From assembly GCA_903813345.2 (NCBI GenBank), contig CAIIXF020000003.1:24693248-24753247 (forward strand): a DNA stretch of 60,000 bases, given 5' to 3'. Position numbers and translations under genes: made by a program. Below the pieces are notes generated by a model. That model searched no databases and was not told the origin of the DNA. It saw nothing but the letters and a program-made list of their open reading frames with translations. Below are positions 24,501-36,500 of the stretch, in pieces; position 1 is the first letter of the stretch, and each line of letters opens with the position of its first letter. The DNA is from Owenia fusiformis. Its lineage: Eukaryota; Annelida; Polychaeta; Sabellida; Oweniidae.

Positions 24501-27500
24501 GTTTTTCAGCGTACATTAGGTTTCCACCATTTCCTTTTGGTGGGGGATGTGGGAAAAGAAAACGATGTGCATCATTCTCTGGAGTAGATAGGATATTACC
24601 TTTTAAAGAATTCGAAACACCAGTTAAAAAAGTTCAGGCTCCAAAAACTGAACCAACTCGTGTTAGGACAATCTTTCCTGAAACATTGATATGGACAAAT
24701 ATACTAGCAGGAATACTCCAAAATGTTTCTAGTTATTTAACAAGATTAGTTCTAACATGGGCATCTAACTCCATGTTGGGTTCAACAATGGCATAATAGA
24801 GCATTTATTGATAGCGAATTTTTAGAATTTTAGAAATTCACCAGTCAAGGTTCATGTATTAATGGAGCTTGGGATTTAGGATTTTGCTTTGTAAAATATT
24901 CATTAAATGGACATCTTCCTGTAAAATCTCCCTTTTGCTTACTTTTCATCTCTATTTTAAGTTTAAAGACCACAATAAGATTACCCCAAAGACTGAAAAG
25001 GAGCATTTTGGACCCTAAATTATGAAATATCACAAGGTATTGATGATTGTGAAATACAGAAAATGTCATGCTGTCTTCATTGTACAAATGTACATTGTTA
25101 CATTTACTTTCTGGAGAGATACTCATAAAAATAAGCAGCCTCTAAACATGGAATACACTGATGTTTGGTCATTTATTCTTCTTCCAACTTAAATATGGAT
25201 GAAAATGGGTGGTAGCAATTTTTTACCTTCTTATCTGTTGTAAAGTCGATTTATTTCATGTCAAATATGGGTTGCCAAATATCAATACAATACCAAAACC
25301 TGTACTGTTTTTTCAAAAAGTAAGATTGTTTCAAAATATATTTAATATGCATGTTTATTGATTAAGATCCTATGGCTCACAACTGGAGTACATGCCATAG
25401 GTGAAAATATAACAAATACTAATGTATAACATCCAGACTTTGCAGGTATCATTAATGATGTTGGATTGACCCTACAGAACCAAATGCATCTATTTATCGC
25501 AACTGGGCTTTTTTAGGCTTTGTATTTGTGATTAATGTCATATATACATTAGGCATAGGGAACTTGGACAAAATGTCCCCAAATCCTATGTTTATTGTAC
25601 ACTCACCACAATGCAACATGTTTGGTATCAAAGCAAAGGATACACCTGTCCTAATATGAACTTGTGGTATATGTTTTATGGTAGGGTAATTAGCCACGAT
25701 TAATGGCTTCTAATTTGATTTGCTGTTAATACTAGCTCTACGAAAGCCTGTTGGTTGTGCAGACTGCGGGTTCCCAATAGCAGACAGAGAGAACATCAAA
25801 TTTAAAGGAACCAGTAATGTTGGAATAGGAACAACAACACCAACGAAAGAGCCAGCACGAGTCCGATTATTATTTCCCGAGACATGGATTTGGACTTATA
25901 CTGCTACAGGGTGCTGAATGGTTCTAGTTTCAATATATTGAATGGTTTCAAGGCAATTATTTCACTTTCCAGTTGAGTAGGAATTAATGTTGATAAATAG
26001 AATGCATGGATTTGAATAATGCTTGAAGAGGTACATGTACAACATTAATGCATAGACTGGTTCAAAGTGCAAATTGCTAAGCAATCATTCAAGATTGAAT
26101 ATACTAATTGTCGTTGTTCCTTCCCTGGCCTTTTACTTTTGTGTTGTACCAGTACACAATGCTGCACTCTTTATCACATTTCAATCAGATATAGATTCCA
26201 GATGACATAGGAAGTGTTCTATCAACTCACTTCACAGGGGTTTTTGTCATCGGGCTCGTGATATTAGATATTGTTTCTTCGTACGATAAAGCATTGTTTT
26301 GGATGTTTCTGGTTGCACTATGAAATGTTTCTTTCTCTCTGTTTTTAATACATCCATGGCCTTTACTACGGTACTTGAGCTTACATATTAGAGACGAAGA
26401 CAGGATTCATATATCGAAGACATACATACGGAGGCCTCTTTGACAAAATTGTCAAATTGTCCTGTGACAAAATATCCCTATAAATTTGGAGTGGTAGTGA
26501 CCTTAAAGATGGATAGGTCTGCTCAGATTTTACGATTTTTGTTACTGTAGATACATTTATTTTGATGCTACTTAATTTGACGGATTTGCTCAATTTCAAA
26601 TATTGGTGGCTATTTAATTTGTGGATTCAGGACTGACGTTTAATTTTTGTAGATGTTTATGTCATTAGGACAGGTGTTTACAAAGATATTTTCTGTATTT
26701 CTTTTGGAATAATGTAGAATTGATGACATGTTGACAAGAAAAGGGGCCCCTGGAGTTTAATTTCTGAAGTGCATTGGACAAAAATCCACCAATCCGTCAA
26801 ATTAAAACAGGAGCCAAATTAAGTGTATCTACAGTATATATACTATGTTTGTAAAAATACCAGCCATGGCTGTTCAATGGGATTTGCTACTCTTTGGCGT
26901 TGCTGTTGTCTAGTTGATCGCGAATTTAGAATTTAGAATTTTAGAATTCATCCATCTTTGAAAAATTATTCACCAGTCATCTCAAAAGCTTCTCAAGGTT
27001 CATCCCTGTGTTAATGGATCTCTTTGATGTCATCTGTAGATCCAAAATTGGTCGATATTGAAACATTATTGAAACATGTTTCCTTCTGTTCACTGACTCA
27101 TTGAGAATCAGTCTGTTTGGTTTTGATTGATTTAATAGACAGGATGTGACAGCCAACAGTAGTTAGGGCAGGACAACTAAGTTGTAAAATTGTGCATCGT
27201 ATTCAGAGGTTAGGTCAGAACTAAACTCTGCACTCAGAGTACTTTTAAAATATTATAAATCTACTATTTTGGGGGGGGGGTTGAAGGATGTAGCTCTGTC
27301 ATCTTGTTTAAACAGTTTTCAAGATATTTTATTACGTCTGTTTGAGTTGGAGGATGGAGCTAAATTACCTTCTTCTTAGGTGCTGTAGCTTCGAGAGTTT
27401 CCTTTGATGTCTCTAATAGGGCATTTGTTCTTTTGCATTTCCCCTGACTATATTCACTCAATGGTGTACATTTTTCAAGTATAAACAGTTTTCAATATAT

Positions 27501-30500
27501 TTCTCCCAAATTGTTTTACCTCCGTTAAAAGAGTTTCCAAATTCAAAGCAATTTGGCCATATTTCAAATACTTTTACACATATGCTGATATTTCTGTCTC
27601 TTGATTATTGGTCTTATGTTACATGAAGGATGATACAGCACATTAAAAGTAGTGATAAATTGAATGGAATGGAAACTTTCAGAAGTTTGTGATTAATTCA
27701 GCTGAAATACATCATTTCATTTTAAAAATACAATTTGATATAAACGTTTTTGAAAAAATGCCTGTAATGCCTAATGATGTGCTCCTGGACTTAAGCAGAT
27801 CTCTATAAACCATACCATATATCAAACCGATTGTGATTTTTAATGTCTTTTATTTTCACAGGGGTTCCTCCAGCATTTTGTCCAGATTGTGACTATGATT
27901 TCATAGCAGCTGAGGGACCGAAACTTCCAGGTGGTAATGAAGCTGATGGAAATTATAATGAAGATAATGATGCAGCTGATTCTGGTTTAATAAAAAAGCC
28001 CAGTAGATTAAGAGTAGACTTCCCTGATACATGGATATGGCTAAATGCAAACATTGGGTAAAAATCAAAAATAGTTAAGAGCTTACTGAATAGCATACGG
28101 ACATGTCCATGCATGCTTGAATGAGGATTCAAACATGACTTTATTCCTTCAATTGAAATGTTTTAATAATGGAAGCAGCAAACTGGATGAATAAAATGAA
28201 ATTAGACTTTTTATTTCGAATCTATTAGAAAGTCTATGTCAAGATGAGAAAATGGCATCAAAAGATTGTGTTCCAAAGGAATCCTAAGATTTCATGTCAT
28301 GTTTGAAGTCCACCCGTGTAGCTCAGCGGTAGCGCAGGTACCTCTTACGCAATAGGTCCCGGATTCGATCCCCGGCTCAGGCAAGACTAAATTTGCTTGT
28401 TGGCGTGAAGTACTTCAGGGTGTTTGACTGAGTGGTCCGCAACTCGTACAAAAGGCTGTGGTGTGTACTTCTATGTCTATGTATAAGTGCACATAAAAGA
28501 ACACAGGGCTCCTTCAAGGAGGGGTTTCTGGGTCTATCTTCCATGTTAATTACATAAATTACAACCGTATATATACGGGACATACCCAAGAGGTATTGCT
28601 CACCTTCATTGTTGGTAAACAAAATACAATACAAAATACGAACCTCCGAATGACCTCAACTTTCAAGGTTTTTCTTTTGTACATCTAGGTTGCATGTCAT
28701 GGGTGGCTGATTCTACTTTTTTGTTGGTCCTATGATATTCATTAATCCACTTTTAAAAGAAGCTTGAAAGTACTTGCAATAAGGATCATCTGAGCTCGAT
28801 TGAATGAATATTTTTTTCATATCAACTATAACAAAATTCATTAATTTCACATCATAAAGTTATGATTCTTAAATCAAATGATAACACACCACTGGGGCTT
28901 GCTCTGTGCTACCTATACTACATAAATGTGTGTCAGTGATTAGAAGGTCATCATGATTGCAGGCAGGAAGATTTCTGTATGCATTCCAAATCATTTTTAT
29001 GTCACCACCAAAAAGTGGTGACATATTGTTATGATCTCCGTTTTTTGATGGTGGTTGGTGATTGCCATCTGTAACAAATTCTTACAACTTCCAATAACTT
29101 ATACAATACTGTTTAGACTGACTTCAATTTTTTCAAAATCATCTACAAGTTTTCAGAAGTTCAAATCTGATTTTACATTTAAAATTTGACCTTCAATGAC
29201 CTTTTCAAGGTCGAAAAAAGGTTAAAAGGTAATTTTTCAACGTGCTTCAAATTGACCAATTTTTTTCAAAATCATCTACACGTTCTCAGAAATTCTAATC
29301 TGACTTATGATTGAACCATTGGGCTTTCAACTAGAGTTGAAAGCCCATCATTGAACTTATAATATTGGGAGCAACTAGGTTGTAACATTTTGTCAGGTTA
29401 ATGCCATGTATGAGATTTGCAATCCGCTTGTGAAACAATTTTAAAATTTACTATACATGTCTATTCAAAAGGGTTAAAATGGTGAAGTTCATACTGTGAC
29501 CAAATCTCATTATTGAATTAAGCTGAGCAATCTAGATGGGGGAGGGGGTCACATTTCAAGATGAGCATCAAATGTATTTATCTGCACTGGTGATATCAAT
29601 AAGTCTAAGATCAGCTACAGAAAATGTGTTTTAGAGTTTGATAGCTATTATTATAGTGTTAAATGACAGTCAGTGTGTGCTGTGGAATATACAGGGTGTC
29701 CATAACATCTCTTTATACAACTACAATGCAATGTCTGTGTGTAGTGTAAGTAGGCTTTATGAACACCCTGTATGTTATGCTTATAACAATAGGATGTTCA
29801 TGTTTTAATCGGCGACAAGTTGCTCAGTAGCAACCTGTCCTGAGAAACAGTGTAAGTAAAAACATAAATAATACAATGAAGAGAAAGATAAGAAATAAGA
29901 TGTGGGTCTCAAATTAGGATTTGTATTGATATTTTCAGCCCAGTATATTTCATTAGGAGAGTTGATTTAGGCTGTGGATTTCAGTAGTTGATTCAGAGAG
30001 ACTGTGAGTGCCTAATGAAGATATAACAATAATGAAATTTCGAATCAGAATTGTGTTATTAGATTGAACTACCACTAAAATATTGTGTCCTTTATTATTT
30101 TGTTATAATGCATTTACTGTTGTATTTGTGATTTTTGTTTGTAGTCAACAAATTACCATGGCCCCCAACTTTGCCCCCAAATTTTGATTTTGCTGGAGGA
30201 GCTCCACGACCTGGAGTAGTTGCTAGGCCTTTTGAGAAAATTCCAAGTAGCCCAAAAGACGATTCACAGAAACTTAAAGATCCAGATTCAATGAGGACAA
30301 TATTTCCAGAGACTTGGATATGGAGCTATGCTTCCATTGGGTACCTTTTTGGCACTTATATGGAATATAATATTTCACAATATTTCAGGGTAAAGGGGCT
30401 GTAATGATTAATGCATCGATAAATTTGCGATTTTAATGCTTGCTTACCTCATTTATAATGCCCAAGGGAATTGAACTGAAAGCTTATTTAGTTTAACACC

Positions 30501-33500
30501 CATGAGAACTAAAAAGGGTGTGTCTCATGAAAGTCTACTGTATCATAACAATTCATAAGATTTAGCAAACTTTACTTGCATAATTGAAGAAAAATATTTT
30601 TTGCAACGGGTACTGATGGCAAAATTTAAATATGTTGGGAATTTTTACATGAATATGAATGCTGGTATCATTTTTCTCAAGCACGAGAACAAGATGATTA
30701 AAGAATACTGAAAATATTTAATCATTTTCAATTCCAAAATATGAATGCAAATGGTAGTTCATACATGTAGATATCAATAGGAGAGCATATTTATATGTTA
30801 GGATATAACAAATTGTTCTTTGAAAATCACTAAAATCCACATTCATATTGTGATCAATCTTGAAGGTTTGTTTTCCTGTGTTATACAGCTTTAATATTGG
30901 TGTGAAATGTGCAGTTTGGGAAATATGCTATTATTATAACAACATGATGTCAACACAATGACCAGTGTTCTGATTGGCCCTCTGCCGCCAACTTATTATG
31001 CATTAGCGATAGAAGGTTACATGTAGATTTAAAAATAGGAAGAGGGATTAGACAGGAATGGAAATAAGGATTTATTCAGATTGGAAGAGTAGAAATAATT
31101 TTTTTAAATGTTAGGCTGTGGATTTTAAAAGTTGACTTATAGCTTGTATTCGCGAATGCAACTAACAGCTGTCAGCTACCAGATGAACATAATATTTTAT
31201 TGCCAACTCATTTGAATATGAATGGAATGGTGGCAGGTATTATTTATATTTAAATGAGTCATAAAATAATAGGTTAATCCAGTAGCCATTAGCCGCTATA
31301 TGCATTCTCGAATACTAAGCTTAGAGACTTGAGTGGGTAATGAAAACATAAAGATGAATTTTATAATACAATTATGAATTTGAATCAGAAACTATAAGTT
31401 ATTTGATTGATTACCATAAGATTGTCAGGTACCTTATATTTTGTTACTTTGCTTTTATTATTTTATTGATGATTTCTATTTCTTTAGATGGCTCACTTTT
31501 TCCTATAGCTGGAGTGGGAGGTGGAGGTGGTCCAATGCCAGCACCACCACCAGGAGCAGTTGCAGGACAGCCTGGGGCCATCGGGAGTATACCAAGTGGC
31601 CCTTCAGCAAATGAAAATTTAGAGGAACTAAAAGAGCCAGTTTCAACAAGGATCTTATTTCCAGAAACCTGGATATGGAGCTCTGCCTCCACTGGGTACC
31701 TTGATGGCACATATTTGTTATTTTCTTTAGTTGCAATGACATTTAATATATTTCAGGGTATTAGCGGTTGACTCCTTAACATCCTAACATCTTTTGTTTC
31801 CTTTTTTTAAAGCACATACCAATTCTTTATTTCTAAGCTTTTTAAATTGTGTACCATTTACTTATAATATTGCACTCATACACCTTCATACTACTGTATG
31901 CAACTGTGATAGTCTTCTATATAGATGCATTGTTTCTATAGGTTACTACATGTATGCAGAGTACGACATGGAAGATGGGGGCTTTTATTATCCAGTCCAA
32001 ACAACTGATTATGATAATGTCCAATCTCCAGCAAGAACAAGAAGTCTTTTCCCAGATACATGGCTCTGGGTTAATGCTTTAACCAGGTACCACTCAAGGT
32101 GCATGAATTCCTACACCCAAAACTAACACAATATGAGTGTAACATGTTTGCACTAGAATGCACTACAGAATGTCCCCAATAAGGTACTCTCATGCAATGG
32201 AGTCACTAATCTTTAGATTTAAATTACCGATGCGCCATTTGAATCATAGATGTGTCCTTGACAATAAGTTAGTTGTGGAAAGAATCCCCCACACCCTATA
32301 TTAATACTAGTATTAGGTGTACTCTGTTTGCATTGGGATTTTGCATTTCAGAATCCTCCTTGAGAAGACACATCCTATGGCATATACTGGATTCCGTACT
32401 ATCCTGATTTACCCAATTTGCATGTTATTGAAATGTTGGATCTTGGAATTTTCCTTAACATGGTTACCACTTATAGAAGGAAATCCCCTACTCCACATGT
32501 AAAATATTTACTTGAAATGAACATGCATCATGCAGTTTGTCTAATAAGATACAAGGATTATTGTATCGGATATATAGCAGTTATTTTTGTTTATAAAAAA
32601 GTAATATAGTCATAACCATAGTACAGTTTCAATATTCAGCTGCATTTAGTTAAGTTCCTTTATTAAATGAAATCACAAACAGCTGATTAAAGTCCAATTG
32701 CTTCCACACAGTTTCTACACATCCATCTGAAATGAAGCCATCTCATTTACTCATTGAAAATCTGAAATTATAATTCTTGTATATCCACATTTACAGATTT
32801 GCTTACAAGGTGGTCAGACAACACATGTACTTTAAATTTCAGTTTTGCTTGCATACGTTGGAGTTCAGAATATAAAATTGAAATATGCTGCACAGATACA
32901 ATGTTTCATATTGGTTCAATGTGATAGACATGATTTATAAAAGCCATTTGTTATTCAGGCCTTGCCAAAGTATTTGTAAACTTTTATTAACACCATACAA
33001 TTAATATACTAATTATTATTACTGCAGGATATTATGAAATGTTCCAAAGTGATATAGTACCAATGAGAGGGATGGTAGCTGCAGACAGTAGTTTTAATAA
33101 TGCAGAGGTCAAAGAAGTAGTTGCACCCAAACACAATAAAAAAATCAAATCTGAATTGGCTGAAGTAAAAAGAGCAAGAACTGTTTTCCCAGAAACTTGG
33201 ATATGGACTAATGTTTTTGTGAGGTATTGACCCACTCCCATTCTAGATAAGGTACCCTGCTTGACCCAGTGATATACAAAAATGTCTACTTGAACCACCA
33301 TGAGTATTCTAAAGAAAAGACAAACTTTGTATTTCATACAACATGTGTTGATATGATGCGACTTCATCAATTTTTTTATTTAAGTTTAGCTATGTGCTTA
33401 ATATTGTACCTGTTTAATAGAATGATTGTATAGGCATAATAATTGTATAGGCATTTCATTCAGATTGATTTATCACTTGTAAAAGATTGTTTTCTGTATA

Positions 33501-36500
33501 ACTCATTGGACTTGTGCATGGTGTTTCATTTTCCTTGCTGTGTTCTGTTTTAAATGCTTTTCGGTTTCCCCTTTTTGCATATGCGCTCACAAAATCATAC
33601 AAACAAGTTAATAAGAAATGGATGATGCATTTAATAATAAAATGTTTGCATGAGTGGAACTGTCAGTAATCAACTAGTCAAGCCACATTCAGAAGACTAT
33701 TTCTTATAATTTCCAAATTTTTAGTTAAAATTTGTCGAGGGTGATACTTTATTGGAGTATAGAATTGATGTTCTTGCTCTGATGCCGAAGATTCTCAGTG
33801 TCAGTGTTCCAGCAGATTATGTGCCTTGTACGAGGGGTGATTCAAAAGTAATGGACAAAATTTGGTGAGAGCAAGCATGCCTATAAAATTTTGTCCATTA
33901 CTCTTGAATCACCCCCCCCCCGTATGCTGTCCCCATAAACAGAATATTTACATTTATTATCAATACTTCCTAATAATAAACTGATGATGTTTTGTTGCAG
34001 CTCATATAATTCTATTTATGCCAAATTTTGCAATGTTTGATAGACCAGAGCTTCCATCAATGATTGCTGGGAAAAAGAAGTAGATGTACTTAATGTCAAT
34101 AAAAAATCAAATCTTAATCGGTAGTGAAAATAAGTAGTAAAAAGAACAAGAACCCTTTTCCAAGAAACTTGGATATGGACTGATGTTTTAATGAGGTATT
34201 GACCCACTCCCATTTTAGATAATGGCCCTGCTTGAAGGTATATCACACATTATTCGTAGGATATTTGCAAATTCATCAATAGTGGCAACTGGTCATAGAC
34301 TGTTATACTGAATTTCTGGTCAACTCAACCCCAAGTCAAGTCGACCCTTAGTCAACTCGACCCCAAGTCAAGTCAACCCTTAGTCAAGTCGACCCCAAGT
34401 CATCTCAATCCTTAGTCAACTCGACCCCAAGTCATCTCAACCCTTGGTCAACTCAACCCTTAGTTAACTCGACTCCAATTCCCTAATTCTTTTAAAATTC
34501 ATTAATATCATAATATAAGATACATCTAATTGTTTTTATAGATATTTAGATATGGTGGGGTCGAGTTGACTAAGGGTTGAGTTGACCAAGGGTTAAGAGG
34601 ACTTGGGGTCAAGTTGACTAAGGGTTGAGTTGACTCAGGTTGAGTTGACGGTGCCGAGTTGACTTGGGGTTGAGTTGACCAGTTCCCATTTTGAGGATTA
34701 TGGATTATTATACATATGTTTTATTGAATTCTCCAAAGATGAGGGTTATGTACTGTGAGGTTTAAAATTCTAGAGCCGATTAACATTTGAGTGGCCATCT
34801 TGTTTCGGGCTGGCAACTTTTGGTGTGATTTTGTTATCTACTTCATGAAACTTGTCATATCTTATTTCCAGTGCTGCATTTTGCATAATGACTTTTTGTG
34901 AGTTTCCAAACAACAAATACTGTTTCAGGAGATTTATAACTGTATCAGAGAGGGACATACCTCACTATTATGTAGTGTGTAGTGTGATTCCAATATGTTT
35001 TTATCTTAAATCAGGTAGCTTAAATCACACTTGTGCAAAAGTGTATATGATTGCCCAAATGAAATCATGAAATACTTCACGGGGTGTCAATTATAGAAGG
35101 ATATTATTCACCCTCTAGTCAGAATATACATTTGGGAAGTTGTTAAGGCATAACTCTCAAGTTCTTTATATATACATGTATATTTTATTCTTGCCAATTT
35201 TTGCTTCTAGCTTTGCATGCTTTCAATTATTGCAGCAATATTTGAAATGGATGGTCCTGTATGGGCTGCTCTACCTGATGGAGCAGTTGCAAAAGCAGAA
35301 GCAGTTGATACAGTTGATGAGAGTTTTACTGCAGCCCTTGCAACTCCAACAAGGACACGAAGCCTTTTTCCTGATACATGGCTTTGGGATAATACAGTTG
35401 TGAAGTATGGATATATGCTAGGCATTTGCCTTTAATTCTTGAATTTCTCTCCAGATTTTATCTTTTAGTTACTGAACCAATTAACAATTTTATCCACATT
35501 TCTGCTGAGGAAACAAAACAATTTATGGGACAACATGATGTAGAACGTATCCAACAAGGGTTCCATTTATTTTACTGTACAGTTGTGAAGTATGGATATA
35601 TGTTGGGTGTTTGACTTCAATCCTTAAATTCCTCTCCGTTTTTATTTTTGTCTATTATGTCACTGAACCATTAAACCATGTTAGACACAAATCCGCAGGA
35701 ATCAAACAATCTAATGGACTCCATTTATACTATGTAGAGGTTACCTAAAAGGATTGTTTAATTCCATTTATTTCACTGTAACATAATTAATATCATGAAT
35801 TTCTTGTAGTATGTTGGTTTTGCCATATCCACTCTTTGTAATCTGTATAAAGAAATTATATATGATGCATTTTAACACAACACGCAATAATTTAACATAA
35901 GTAACATAACTGCAATTTATTTTATCTATTAATATATCACAAATTATGGATCATCTTGGCAATAAACATGTAACCTTGACCTAGACTTAATTTTAGACCT
36001 TGCACATTCTTGAAGTCCTGAAAAAACCTTTTATCCATAAGTTATGATTTTACTTTGAGGATATGATAGCTGTCTAAACCTTTCTGTTAAAAGCATATGT
36101 ATTGAATCAAATGAAAATCTTAAAGGACTATTAGTATAGTATTTCATTTTCTTCCTGTGTTTTAGTTTCTTTAGTTCTTCTACCTGTCCTACCTTTATAC
36201 ATGTATTTCTTGTCAAAATATTTCTTGTAGGAGTTGCAGTGGTACTCTCATCAACTAACTCAACTGCTTCTCCTTTTGGAATTGTTCAGATCATTGGTCT
36301 TCAATAGTAGCATGGACATGCTTGAATAATTCTACATGGATCAACAATATTTTTTAATGTGGTGACCATCCTGTTTTTTGGCAAGCAACTTGGTGGTGTG
36401 ATTTTGTTACACCATGTACCTTGTTACCTCAGAATTCCAGTGAAATTATTTTTTAATGTGTGTGAGCTACAGAACAACAAGTACTTTGCTTCAGGGGGTT

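Noticed and set aside
28322-28380. tRNA gene
   Set aside because: Good A and B boxes but no closed acceptor stem, and a SINE body follows that is shared with 14765-15345.
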